Below, piece after piece: positions 12,380-22,449 of a stretch of 64,000 nucleotides of DNA (position 1 is its first letter; each line of letters opens with the position of its first letter). The translations under genes and the position numbers were made by a program. The stretch is from positions 354,001 through 418,000 of the forward strand of contig CAJNDS010002339.1 in assembly GCA_905221605.1 (NCBI GenBank), given 5' to 3'. This DNA comes from Symbiodinium natans (lineage: Eukaryota; Sar; Dinophyceae; Suessiales; Symbiodiniaceae). The notes beneath the pieces are model-generated. The model was not told where the DNA came from, made no database searches, and was given only the letters and a program-made list of their open reading frames with translations.

Positions 12380-12800
12380 CTTTGACTTCCAAATTGCGTC
12401 CCTCGCCGAGCAGAGGAGGGCTTATAAAGCAGAGATGATAATTTAAGCGCTAACCCGAAGAAGCCTTGGAGGCGAATTAGGGGTTCACGTGGGTAAGGGG
12501 GGTCGGGGGCGGGAGAGGGCCAGGGGGTGCCACAAAGAATCATGACGATGGAGGGGTGGGTGGGTTAGGAGGGGAAGAGTGGTGGAGGGGGTAGTTGAGG
12601 AGAAAGGGATGTGTAAAGGGGTAAGGGGTAGGGGTGGGGGGGGGCGTCGTCGTCCCCATGTCAAGAAAAACCGGCCCCGATTTGTGGCGTGCCCTGGCAG
12701 GGGGTTGAGCGGCCTATCTAAGGTTCCCTAGACCTTCACGCCTCAGGCCGACGGCCTCGGCGGATTTTGGGTAAATATCAACATGTCTGTGGAGCCTTGG
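12380..12800. other. spacer with G-rich tract
   Basis: Non-coding. About 12495-12650 is rich in GGGG runs (GGTGGGTGGGTTAGGAGGGG and similar) on the + strand and could form G-quadruplexes. Confidence 0.45.
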
Positions 12801-12802
12801 CA

Positions 12803-12903
12803 AGCTGCGCAGGCCCTGGGTTCTGCGCTCAAGTCTAACAAAAGCCTGCTTGAGCTCAACGTAACAACAATGGTATCGGCGCAGCAGGGGGGCAGGCCTT
12901 CCA
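12803..12903 (+). pseudogene. LRR module 6 (A-type), one-base deletion
   Basis: Reads QAAQALGSALKSNKSLLELN and then leaves frame. Restoring one base after AACGTAAC gives an A-type ending NNGIGAAGGQAF. It is a close relative of module 4. Confidence 0.55.
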
Positions 12904-13118
12904 GGGTGTGTGCCCTGTCCTCCGCGGTGTTGCCAGCTCGCTTTTTGCTTCTGCACGGCTGACCAAAGCTGGGCGCTGGCTTGTCTGGTGTGACTGCCGT
13001 GGGAGCACGGTGAAATCGGTTCTGTTGGACCGAAATGTCTGGGTGCTACATTTTAGCATTTACACGTTCTCCCACATGTTCGTGGGCCTTCCGTTGGCGA
13101 GACCCTGTGCCGTGTCCC

Positions 13119-13220
13119 AACGCGCAGGCCTTTGCAGAGGGGCTTGAGGGCAACGTCACACTGCAGAAGCTTGTCCTGGCCAACAACCAGCTGGGAGTCG
13201 CCGGAGCGCAGGCAGCATGA
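13119..13220 (+). CDS. LRR module 7 (B-type) exon
   Basis: Reads AQAFAEGLEGNVTLQKLVLA then NNQLGVAGAQAA before TGA. This is the cleanest B-type LRR in the series. Confidence 0.65.
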   Translation, partial: NAQAFAEGLEGNVTLQKLVLANNQLGVAGAQAA

Positions 13221-13341
13221 TTAGTGCTTGGGTGATTTTTCGGAACTTCGCATGCAAAAGTCACGTCTCCACGTAGGCGCGCGCGCGCGCGCGTGCGAGG
13301 TTCCCGGTCTATTTTTTGCATGAGCGACATTTCTGGAGAAC

Positions 13342-13442
13342 CTGTGCAGGCCCTGGCAAATGGGCTCAAGACGAACAAAGCCCTTCTCGAGCTCCGAGTC
13401 GACAGCAACAGCATCGGAGCAGAAGAGGGGGCAGGCCCTGGC
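13342..13442 (+). pseudogene. LRR module 8 (A-type), frame lost at end
   Basis: Reads VQALANGLKTNKALLELRVD then SNSIGAEEG, where an indel in the G run replaces the expected GGQAL. A CGCGCG run (about 13277-13294) lies just upstream. Confidence 0.55.
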
Positions 13443-13610
13443 CGGGTGGCGCCATGCTGCCAGCTCTAGGTCCTCTAGGTCTAGCTACTTGTGGGTTCCA
13501 TGACGTTTAGTTCCCATGGCTTTTGTGTGGTTTCGGGGCGCTGCCGGGTGATCCTTTCAAGTAGTTCTCATGGCCTCAGCCTCCGTTTGTAGTGGGTGTT
13601 TCCTGTTGGG

Positions 13611-13697
13611 GTGAGGCCTTTGGCGGAGAACTCCACACTCCAGAAGCTGGTCCTGGAAAACAACCAGCTCGGAGATGCTGGGGGGAAGGCTCGGTGA
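13611..13697 (+). pseudogene. LRR module 9 (B-type)
   Basis: The frame starting RPLAENSTLQKLVLENNQLG then DAGGKAR is a B-type LRR. The upstream EAF is in another frame, so the start is disrupted. Downstream TAATTCCAGCCCTCGCG resembles sequence after module 12. Confidence 0.5.
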
Positions 13698-13879
13698 ACT
13701 TCAGGGAGGTATCTGAGGCATCGGTGTGCATGTGCCTGAAGTCGCAGCTGTAATTCCAGCCCTCGCGTTCCTTAAGAGCGCTGGAGGCGCTGCTTATGAA
13801 ACCACACACTTGGGCTGATTTTTCCCACACCGGCACTTCGCATCAGACATCGTAACTGCAGTCATGTGCCTGTGCGGCG

Positions 13880-13950
13880 ACAAGCCTCCTCGAGCTCTAC
13901 GTCAACAGCAACGGCATTGGCGCTGAAGGAGGGCAGGCCCTCAAGCCCAT
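13880..13950 (+). pseudogene. LRR module 10 (A-type), partial
   Basis: Reads TSLLELYVNSNGIGAEGGQA then LK. The first helix-forming part of the repeat is missing upstream. The A-type ending is perfect. Confidence 0.55.
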
Positions 13951-14007
13951 GCGTTTTTTTTGCGAAACCACAAAGAGGCTTGGTTGTGCTTCGCTCTTGG
14001 GACGACA

Positions 14008-14085
14008 GGCCCTGGCAAACGCACTCAAGCCCAGCAAATGCCTCCTCGAGCTCTCATGAACAACGAGGAGCCGAAGCAGGGCAGG
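14008..14085 (+). pseudogene. LRR module 11 (A-type), degenerate
   Basis: Reads QALANALKPSKCLLELS and then stops. The following bases still encode fragments of an A-type ending in other frames. Two A-type modules in a row here break the A/B alternation, which suggests a lost B module. Confidence 0.45.
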
Positions 14086-14273
14086 CCGAGCTTGTGTCAT
14101 GTGTCATGTGCTGGGTCGCCAGCTAGCTGTCCAATCCTGTTGTGGTTTCTGTGCGGAGGATGCTTTTCAACTCTGATGTCTTTACTACTGTGGCTCTGTC
14201 AGGTCATCCCTTTAGAACAAACAGATCTGACTGCTCCTCCGACAACGGTGGGCGTGTCCTGTTTTGGGGGAAG

Positions 14274-14376
14274 CCCCGCAGGCCTTCGGCAAGGCCTTAC
14301 AGGAGAACTCCACGCTTCAGAAGCTGTCCATGATGGACAACCAGCTCGCAGACGCCGATGAGAAGGCCGAGGATGC
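14274..14376 (+). CDS. LRR module 12 (B-type) exon
   Basis: Reads PQAFGKALQENSTLQKLSMM then DNQLADADEKAE, a slightly diverged B-type LRR. It is the last recognisable member. The following 100 bp contain the CAGCCCTCACGACAAGGGG block shared with the region before module 4. Confidence 0.55.
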
Positions 14377-14399
14377 TTCGGGGGAAGTTTTTTGGGATG

Positions 14400-15775
14400 A
14401 ATCGGCGTAGGGTTGGATGGCACTTGGGACGTGGATGTAATTTCCAGCCCTCACGACAAGGGGCTGCCCACTGTGTTTCTTGCGAGCGCTGGCTCCACTG
14501 CCTATTACAGCCCACTTCTTCTGAATTTACCGCACCAGAACCGCTCACCAGACATCATCGTAGTTTCTAACATATGCCTGCGCGAAGCTCCGGGCTGAGT
14601 TGTGGTCGGTTCTTCAGGTGACATGTCTGGCTTGTCCCGGGGAAGCGGGGCAGCCTTCCGCTCCTCTGTTGCATGGCTCAGCTCTATGTTTCCTTCTTAG
14701 CTATTTTTAGACAGGCTAGTCATTGCAATGTCATGCACCCGGCAAGATGTTCGGCACAACACGTTGGGAAACGTGGACTTTGTTTGACCAAAATGCGAGA
14801 GAGGTAATTAATTGCAAGCCAATACTAGACATCAAGCATGTTTCAGACGCAGCAACCACGTACTACTGTACTGGGCTATGGCGGCCATGCCGTTCTGAAA
14901 AGTGGAACTGTAAATTGGCGTTCCTCTCAAAGTATGGACATGAGCAACTAAGTGTGGCCCATCATCTGGGAGTTTTTCTTTCGTATTCTCGTCGTTCCTC
15001 GTTGATAGCAAGAGCATGCAAGGGGCTGATTTGGGACGTTAAACCTTCATGTTCGATTTTTCTGAATTCCTGAATAGAGGCCAATTTGAAGCATCAGAAT
15101 ACTTAAACGAGGAGTCGAATGCTTCGGATGATGGTTTCTGAAATTGCTGAAGTTTATCGCAACCAAGTCAGCCCTACAGGCGTGCAGTTGAACGAGATGT
15201 TAACCAATGTGTTCTTCTTCGGGCTAGAGCAGCTATAGCTATGGCTTAGAAAAACTCGATGGAGGTACCGCAGAGCCGCACCAGGTCTCCGAAGCCTTCG
15301 ATTCATGCTGAGTCCGTTGTATGTTTGGGAAAGTACTGTCATACTTGAAGGTGCATGGTAGTTGCGAGTTTTGGGCTCATGCGTTTTTGTGGCTGGCCCG
15401 GCTTGTGAAATCTGAGCACAAAGCTTGCCTTCGGAGGTGAGCAAAGACGCGGTGGCCGTTCGCTTAGTTGAGATGTCGCTCCGGGCAGCTGCTGTGTGCT
15501 GTGCTGAGATTAGCCTCAGCTGGCATTCCGAGCATTCCGGTGCGCCCTATACTATGACAGAGCTCTTCAGTGCTCGGTCGAAAAAGCTGCGGCAGCACGT
15601 TTGCCTGGAAGGCCTGGTGTGTAGCTCTCAGAAGAGACATAGCTGAGAATGCAATGGCCTTTTGCGGAGAACTTAAAGAGCAAACCTGCGCGTTGAGCCG
15701 CTGAGCTTGTGATTCCCAAGCGTGTGAACGCGAATCAAGCATGTACTTCGTGGAGTGCCATTGTAAGCTGGGTTG
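14400..15775. other. no gene recognised
   Basis: Only short ORFs with no motif or repeat support. I see no LRR module beyond 14376. Confidence 0.4.
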
Positions 15776-15778
15776 CGG

Positions 15779-16153
15779 ATGCCCTGGCCGCTGCCGCTGT
15801 TGCAGCTTGCAGCAGTTGTACTGTGGCATCTAGCGGGATCTTGCTGTCGGCTGGCGATTGGTCTGGAGCTCCTCGATGGGAATGGAACTCCTTGGTCAGA
15901 AGTGAGGGTGCATGTGCGGGTGTACTGGTGCAACACTGAGGCCATGAACGACTGGATCTACCTTTTGGTTCTGATCCCTCTGGGCTACATTGTCTTGGCC
16001 GTGATTCAGCTTTCTCGTAAAGTTGGAGGGCCAGGTCCGTTGCTTTCCGTGCTTGAACATCCAAAAGCAGTTTTCGGCTTCTCGAGGATCGCGGGGAGAA
16101 GCAACGAGTCCTGTTGTCAGAGAAACGAAAGCTGTCTAGCTGAGACCGGCTGA
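15779..16153 (+). CDS. hypothetical small membrane protein (124 aa)
   Basis: ATG at 15779. The N-terminus (MPWPLPLLQLAAVVLWHLAG) looks like a signal peptide or first membrane helix, and a second hydrophobic segment (DWIYLLVLIPLGYIVLAVIQ) lies near residues 62-81. The remainder is polar with four Cys. The N-in-helix, lumenal loop, helix, basic tail layout is plausible for a small membrane protein. There is no recognised family, and no neighbour or splice-site evidence either way. It could be chance. Confidence 0.3.
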   Translation: MPWPLPLLQLAAVVLWHLAGSCCRLAIGLELLDGNGTPWSEVRVHVRVYWCNTEAMNDWIYLLVLIPLGYIVLAVIQLSRKVGGPGPLLSVLEHPKAVFGFSRIAGRSNESCCQRNESCLAETG

Positions 16154-16239
16154 CCGGCTGCAGGTCATAAAAGATACATTTAGCACGCGTACTTATTTCC
16201 ATCTCCTATGGGTCTCCTGATGAGCATTTGAGATGTGTA

Positions 16240-16425
16240 TCCGGGTGTGGTTTTAGCGTGTGTCCGCTTCCCGATTTGTGGCGTGTCCCGAATTTGTCCG
16301 GCTGTGTCCGGTGTGTCCGCCCCATTGTGTGGGAGTGTGTCCGGTCTTGTCCAGTGTGTTCCTCTTCTGGCCCATGTGTCCGCTCGTGTGTCCGGGATGT
16401 GTCCGGGATGCAGCGTCCGAAGCCG
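16240..16425. repeat. GTGTCCG-type short tandem repeat
   Basis: Roughly a dozen irregularly spaced GTGTCCG/TTGTCC units (for example GCTGTGTCCGGTGTGTCCGC). Several frames are open through it because of its composition. I do not treat these as genes. Confidence 0.55.
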
Positions 16426-16429
16426 AATG

Positions 16430-17040
16430 GGCAATGTCGTGCTTTGGTGGGTTTCAGCTGGAAGCAACGTCTACAGGGGATTAGCATTTTGGGGTGTATG
16501 CTCCTAAACTTCCTAAACTTCGAAACCCTGCTGGTACAGAGTTGCCCACGCACCAGGTGTGCAGAATCGTGGGCAGCGAGGCTTCGCCGGGCACGATGTT
16601 AGGATATCGTAGGGCTCTGTCGAGCTGAGGGTTTGGGGCTTAGGAAAGTTTATTAGGATATCCGAAGATTCAGGTTTGGAAGGGTTTGGGGAAGGAGTGT
16701 GTAGCCCAACTTGGGCGATCTGGCCTGTACAGGGGAGTGGCTTTATATATTTCCTGAGCGAGCAACACCTCAGTGGGGAGCGCTTAAAAGCGGAGCCTGC
16801 GGCTTGGGTGCTATTAGGGTTCTTCGCTGTCCTAGACGTTTGGGACTCAGGGTTTAGGGTCGTGGTGTGGGGATGCTTTGGAGGATATAGCCTAAAATCC
16901 AAACTCTATAGCCTACACCCCCCAACTTTTGAGAGCTTCGCAGGCCTACACGCGAGTGGCGGAGGCAAGAGCCGTGTATCCGCAGAGCAAGTCCTGTCAG
17001 GGACGAGAAGATCCCTAAGATCCCTAAGCTAAATACAAAC
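16430..17040. other. non-coding, scattered TTTAGGG/GGGTTT-like motifs
   Basis: Contains degenerate telomere-like words (GGGTTTAGGG near 16850, GGGTTTGGGG near 16684) and CCTAAAATCC. No ORF with recognisable content. Confidence 0.35.
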
Positions 17041-17044
17041 CCCA

Positions 17045-17449
17045 ATGGCGCCCAGGGTGTTCGCGTGTTTTGATGTAGCACTTCCACGAGCTTGCAGCTT
17101 GCACCTCTCCTTCTCGAGCTCCCATGTGAAAGGGATCGACCCCGACGTGGCTGTCGCACGCTCTGTCACGTATGCTATGTCGGACTATGTGAACTGCGGC
17201 CCTGCGCTTCTCCATGAGACTGTGCACCGTCAACTCATGGGGCTAGAGGGAGCAGAGGGAGGGCTGGGGCTGGGTGTGGGGGTTCAGAAAAACGCCTCTG
17301 TAACAGAAAAGGCAAGGTCACGAAATGGGCAGTTAAGGAGATTTCGGGGAACTTTATGGTCTGAACCGGCCCAACCCATTCCAAGCCAAAAAGTCCCAAT
17401 GCAAAGTGCGAAGGCGTGGTTTATGCTTCTCATACACCGAAGGCCCTAG
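17045..17449 (+). CDS. hypothetical protein, weak
   Basis: ATG at 17045, 134 codons. Residues 1-68 (starting MAPRVFACFDVALPRACSLH) have a plausible amino-acid mix. The C-terminal half looks like read-through of non-coding DNA (GLGLGVGV and so on). It may be a first exon ending near residue 68. No family recognised. Confidence 0.2.
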   Translation: MAPRVFACFDVALPRACSLHLSFSSSHVKGIDPDVAVARSVTYAMSDYVNCGPALLHETVHRQLMGLEGAEGGLGLGVGVQKNASVTEKARSRNGQLRRFRGTLWSEPAQPIPSQKVPMQSAKAWFMLLIHRRP

Positions 17450-19290
17450 CATCACGTGCGAAGGCCCTGATAGTTAACCTCCAAGCTGCGCGAGCTCCAC
17501 AGCAGGTTCGGGGTTCGGGGATTCAAGTCTCAGGCGGCTCAAGCCGTGGGGTTTGGGGTTTAGGGCTTCACTAGCGCGCCCGTTGCTGTTCGAGTTTGGA
17601 GCCTGTTCGGGGTTTGGGTATGATTGAGCATATCTATCCAGGAAAGTCGGGGAGTTCCGGAAGCTGTGCTTGTCGAAGCCTTCTGAAGGGAGTGTGTAAG
17701 GGTGCTAGGGCTGCTGTCCTAGAAGCCAACTGCGATCCGAACAAGACAACCAGAACCGCAGAACACGTGAGCTCTACGTGGTGAGGGGCGCCTCAGTTTC
17801 GATCTGAGCCGCTTTATGCATTGCTCTAAGACATGAAAACCCTAAAGCTTTAAACTCCCCTAATCCTTAAAACCTATAGGCCTGAAGAGCCGTAGAGGTT
17901 GGCCCTTCAGGCTTGACACTGTCTCTTCTGACTAGATGGTTCATGGCAGCACGTACTCAAAGCACGTCTTTCCTATGGCAGCAAGAAGAAAGGCCTTGTA
18001 AGTTTGGGATTTGCTCCTGGCTGCTTCCTACGGCGAAAAATCGTTGTACATGAATTCCTTTAGTTTTGGGCCTGAACGGCAACAAAACACTACCGCAAGC
18101 GCTACTGAGTTACAGACCTGACAGAGAGGGTAACATCTGAATTCCCAAAACCCAACGACCCAAAGCCCTGATACCCTTGTCGGTTCTGAAGGACCTCCCT
18201 GGTGATTTGGATGAGCCGCTGCTGCTGAACGCAGGTGCTGTTGGTCGCGCCGAAAATCAAGTTTTTTATACGGGTCGTTGGCACTTAAAGCCCGAAGGCA
18301 CGTTCAGAAATGAAACAAAGATCTTTTTGTTCTCGATAGTCAAGTCAGGCGAGCGTTTGGGAGGTAACCGCGCAGACACGTTTGAAACATAAGCAAGAGT
18401 TTAGAGAGTCTGGTGGTTTGCAAGCTGGTCTGAGAAGTCCTACTTTTCGACAGCCCCCAGGACCTTACCGGGTGTGATCTACAGAGTGTTGTGTGTGCAA
18501 GTCATTCAAGATTCACGTGCTGTATGGAGTGGTTTCATGGTCACACATGAAGGAGCATCTCCGCCCGTCGTATTGTAGGAACACGGCTGGATGTTCTTGT
18601 TGATCGGAGTTTTGGACTTGCTTTTCGGATTTGCTTACGGTCTGTCATTGTCATGTGACACGTGGCAGGGTCAACCCATTGTGGCCACTTAGCTGTTGTT
18701 GCATCCATTGTGTGCGCCCGCTCGCTCCGGTGTCCTTTCAGGGAGGCGTTCGCAAGCGCATTGGATACAATTCGCAACTAAAGGTGTTCGGGCTCCTCTT
18801 GGATGATCTTGCAGGATGTGCTCTGTCTCAGCGCGTGCATGTTGTGCATTGCAGTCCTTCGGCAACTTAGGTGAGCATTTTGCTGATTTAGGACCATGGC
18901 TGGCAAAGCATGGGGTGAAGCAAGCCAGGTTTTTGTTTTCAGCCCCAAAAGGCTCAAGCAATTTCAGCGGCGAAAGTGATTCAATGTCAGAAGACCTGTT
19001 AGAAAACACTCACTGCCTGGAAGGTTATTGGAGGGTCGCGAATGTACCATAGGTACCCCATTTTCGACCCAAGAGCATCTTGCAAGAATATTCTAAGAGC
19101 TAGAGATCTCTTTTCAGAGCTTCCGTGGCCTCCAGCAATTCTGGCAATGCAGATATATCCCAACAGTCCCTCCTTGCTCATGCGAGGACGTGAGAATTGT
19201 TTAGAGTGCTTAGGCGTAGCAAGGGGGAGCCACGATCAGGTCGGGTAAGTCCGTAGAAACACAGAGCACAGAGCACATTCAGAATTTGAG
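17450..19290. other. no confident gene; possible small upstream exons
   Basis: Two short stretches look exon-like: about 18190-18260 (DLPGDLDEPLLLNAGAVGRA, after an AAG) and about 18739-18785 (GGVRKRIGYNSQLK, after TTTCAG). I cannot join them in frame to the gene starting at 19296, whose ATG has an in-frame stop nine bases upstream. The rest appears non-coding. Confidence 0.3.
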
Positions 19291-19295
19291 TCGAA

Positions 19296-20609
19296 ATGCC
19301 ATGGTTCTCATATCAAGATGTGCGTCGAGAGCAGCGAGAGCAGCTGATTCCGCGAGCCCGGCGCTCAAAGGTTTGCCTGGCAGCTCTGGGTGCTCTTTGC
19401 GCCGCCCCCGTGCTCTTTTTTCATTGGCTGCCCACTCCTGCTCTTCATCGTGCTCACGCCGGCGCGAGTCTAAAGCTCTACGATGCCAAAAGGTCCGAGT
19501 CTGATGGCAGCGATGGAGAGGAGGAGCCGCATCTGCATCTTGGTTGGCAGAAAGGCTGCGCTCCCCTTGTGAACGGCACACAGGATACGGTTCCCTATGA
19601 AACTGGCAAGGCATGCTGGAGTGGATGTACGGATGCTCTTGCCGATGCAGTCTTGGGCAGCTTCGTTGGGACGTGGCACAGCAAACTGATGAGCTCAACA
19701 AGTCTTGGTGCTGTGCTTTCAAGGTTCTCATCGGGCTTTCATGCGCTCTTGCAGTGGTATTGTTACGTTTGGCTCGTTGCGATGGTGGCTGCGCTCTGCA
19801 ATCTGGCCTCGCTGTTTTCTTTTCAGCAGCAATCTCTCGACAGGCAGAAAATTCGTGAGCTTGCACACGCTGCAGATAAGGCCGTCAAGCAGAAGGCCGA
19901 AACCATCACCTTCGTGCAGGACGAAGTGCCGCTGGAACTTTGTGGTGGTGGAGACCTGCCAGAGTGTGCATACGGGGTGAGCATAGGGCCCGAGTCCTTC
20001 GATGCAGTGGCCAAGTTTTTGCGGGGCCTGGGCGGAGTGGCTCCTCTCCCAAGACCTCTAGCTGGCCCAGGGGCTAGCGCAGGGGCCGTGGAAGGAGCTG
20101 AGGCTGATCAGGAAGCTTCGGAGGTTTTCACATTCGTTTTCTGCCGTGCAAGCTGGGGTGAGCGCATGCGCCTGTTCCGGCTCTGTTCGAGGGCTTTGAT
20201 GTTGATGTTTTATGTTGCTTTGCACTGCTGGTTCTGCACCGTGCTTCAAATGAGCCTCCTGGCATCCAGTTGGGTCTCGGATCAAGAAGCACTTTTGCAG
20301 AAACACGTCTGGGCTTCTCCGTGGGTTGAATACCTCCTGCGTGCACGAGAACTCCTGCACTTGGAAGGCCTGCCCTTCGAGGTGCCCACCCACATTCTTC
20401 TGATTTTAGTGCTTTTCACTTGCGTCGGCTTGGCGCGAGTAACCTTTGACGGAATCTTGGCCGTGGTGCAGAAGCTTGAAATCTGCTCAAGGCGATTTTT
20501 CCTCAGCTCCGTGCTCATGGACTTCGTGAAAGATGGATTGAGCACCAGCTCCGCGATGGCAAGGCTCACTTCCCTGGTGCTCTTCATCATCAACGTCCTC
20601 TGCATTGGT
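19296..20609 (+). CDS. exon 1, polytopic membrane / zinc-motif / beta-sandwich protein
   Basis: ATG at 19296 (preceded by an in-frame TGA at 19287) opens 438 codons. Hydrophobic segments lie near residues 27-46, 153-174, 298-325, 364-389 and from 424 onward (LTSLVLFIINVLCIG), continuing into exon 2. Between helices 1 and 2 is an acidic stretch and a loop with NGT, CWSGC and other Cys. Residues 180-205 are charged (RQKIRELAHAADKAVKQKAE). The frame runs on past 20609 into a 10-bp CTGGGCATAC repeat, but a GT donor at 20610 with the acceptor at 20728 gives a phase-0 join to a better downstream frame. No named family. I read it as the start of one large + strand gene reaching 28442. Confidence 0.65.
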
Positions 20610-20728
20610 GTATCTGGGCATACCTGGGCATACCTGGGCATACCTGGGCTTATCCGGGTCCTATTGCCAGACTGTAACCCTTATAACCCATTGAAGTTGA
20701 TCCCCAAAACCCAAAACCCATATCCCAG
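20610..20728 (+). other. intron 1 (GT-AG) with 10-bp repeat and telomere-like tract
   Basis: Starts GTATCTGGGC and ends CATATCCCAG. The donor-side GTAT recurs just after the acceptor (GTATGGGCA). The first 35 bp are about 3.5 copies of a CTGGGCATAC unit. The second half is C/A-rich (CCCCAAAACCCAAAACCC), resembling degenerate CCCTAAA. Confidence 0.55.
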
Positions 20729-20854
20729 GTATGGGCACTGAGCACCAAGCACGGCCTGGTGTGGTCGTGCTCAAAGGCCTACTCCAGCTTGCTGTTTGGC
20801 TGGCTGCCCGACTGGGCCCCCCTTCTTTGTGGTGTTCCTGGGCTCTTCTTAGGA
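20729..20854 (+). CDS. exon 2 of the membrane protein gene
   Basis: Forty-two codons in phase 0, beginning VWALSTKHGLVW and ending LLCGVPGLFLG before a GT at 20855. The frame has no ATG and is visible only by splicing. It supplies a hydrophobic, aromatic-rich stretch that continues the membrane region. The rival frame over the same bases (HQARPGVVVLKG) joins exon 1 less well. Confidence 0.5.
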
Positions 20855-21355
20855 GTTTTAACTCCATGACCGCTGCGATAAGTGTCCTTTTTTGCTTTCA
20901 AAATTTCAGCTTCATACCAACCCCGTAAGGTACTCTACGGCTGCCTGTCTCTCCTTCATGGCTTCATGCTGCCCATGCCAGAAAGGCAGTCGAACGTCCA
21001 AGGGCCAAAGGCGGATCGGCTGCAGCTCCCTAGTTGCATGTTAGGGGAACCGGGGCGGAACCAGGGGGGAACCAGGGGGGAACTAGGGGGGGGAACTAGG
21101 GGGGAACCAGGGTGACTGCAGTAGCTTTGAGGGGTCGTGAGCCACATGACAAGTACACTGAAGCACACATGTCGGTAGCTCAGTTCAAGTTCCTCAACAG
21201 CAACCCAAGGTTCTTTTGCATCCCGGACACTTGGATGGCCTGCAAGGATGTTCTGGCCACTGCTGGAGGGATTTGGCTTCTTTTACCTCAAAAAGGAGTG
21301 TTGTTCTTAGCTTCTTGAAAGTCCCACAAAAGCCAAAAACCATGTTTGTTTGAAG
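20855..21355 (+). other. intron 2 with G-rich minisatellite
   Basis: Inferred GT at 20855 and AG at 21354-21355 (GTTTGAAG before GTGGCTTCC). It contains a run of about five GGGGGGAACCA/GGGGAACTA units at about 21045-21110, G-rich on the coding strand. An additional small exon inside (for example around 20930-21045) cannot be excluded. Confidence 0.4.
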
Positions 21356-22360
21356 GTGGCTTCCAGACACTTTTTGAGGTTTGACACAACTATGGATGTG
21401 ACGCAGAGCATCATCTTCTTCCGAGCTGGGCAACCTTTCTTTGCCACCATTGTGTTCTTCGGAGTCGGCATGCAGATCAGCATGCTGTGGATTGACTCCT
21501 TGCGCCGAGGAAGCTGGGATATGGAGCTGCTCGTGGCAGCATTGTTGCAGTCGGACTCCATCCAAGCAAGTCGTGCAGCATGGTGCGAGGGCATGCTTGT
21601 CACAGAGCTGTACCGAAAAGGTTACCGTGAAGCGGCCACTGAATCCTACCTCAGCTTGTTGGTGGGGATCTTTGGCCTTGTGACTGTACCCCTCAACAGC
21701 TCCTTGGACATGTGCTTCTTGCTAGTGTCCGTGCTTTTCTCTCTGAAGGCCGTGATGACTGGTGTGGCAGTTTCTGGCGAAATGCTTGCAGCGGAGGAAG
21801 AAATTCCGTGTGGACTGGGAGATCTTGTGCCATGTTGCTTTTCGCTGATCCCGCAGAATGACTACTACAGCCGCAAAGCATTTGCGACCCAGCGAAGTTT
21901 GCGTGTCGTGGTACTTTTCCGTTTGTCGGAAGCAATAGCTGCAGCGTGCACCTTGGCTGTGTGCATACGGGCCAGCAGCGTGGTTGCGACGTGGAGAGTT
22001 TGCGTTCTTGCTGGACTTTTCAGCTACGCCGTCGTGGTCTTGCTTGTCGTCCGTCGCAGCGGGTGGCTTTCCCTTGCTTGCTTCACGAAGCTTTGGGAAG
22101 AGAACGTGGGCATCTGGGATCTGGAAGGAGAGTGGTGCCGTCAGTCGACGTTAGGATCCGGGCAGGACAGTCCAGAGCGGCTCACTTTCCATGGAGGCAG
22201 CGTCAAGCTAGGGCATAAAGACTCCAGCGGGCCAAGGGGGATGGCACCCGTCGCTGCACCGGCAATCCTAGGCGACCGGTACCCACAGCAAGACTACATG
22301 CACCTGCGACGTTACAACCGCGGTGCCATCCAGCTGGTGGACGAGGCTGGGTTCCAATCC
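21356..22360 (+). CDS. exon 3 of the membrane protein gene
   Basis: Phase-0 join gives VASRHFLRFDTTMDVTQS and then at least five more hydrophobic segments (FFATIVFFGVGMQISMLWI; YLSLLVGIFGLVTVPL; FLLVSVLFSLKAVMTGVAV; VVLFRLSEAIAAACTLAVC; VCVLAGLFSYAVVVLLVV). The C-terminal part is soluble and looks like a small beta domain (IWDLEGEWCRQ, LTFHGGSVKL, GAIQLVDEAG) that seems to finish in exon 4 (WVLALDGDQLRG, VVWVRDGK). I associate this layout with short W/G-rich beta domains of dinoflagellate proteins, from memory only. A GT at 22361 gives a phase-0 donor. The reading frame itself is certain, the exact boundaries less so. Confidence 0.65.
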
Positions 22361-22449
22361 GTGCGCAACATGTGCCTTTAACAAACCAATTTTACAGATG
22401 AAGCCCTTTAATGTTTTATGGACGCAAATTCCTCAACTCAAGAGCCCAG

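Noticed and set aside
20882-21115. Possible extra exon or ORF ending in GGTRGELGGGTRGEPG
   Set aside because: The C-terminal part is G-rich minisatellite read-through. The phase-0 join from exon 2 to exon 3 works without it.
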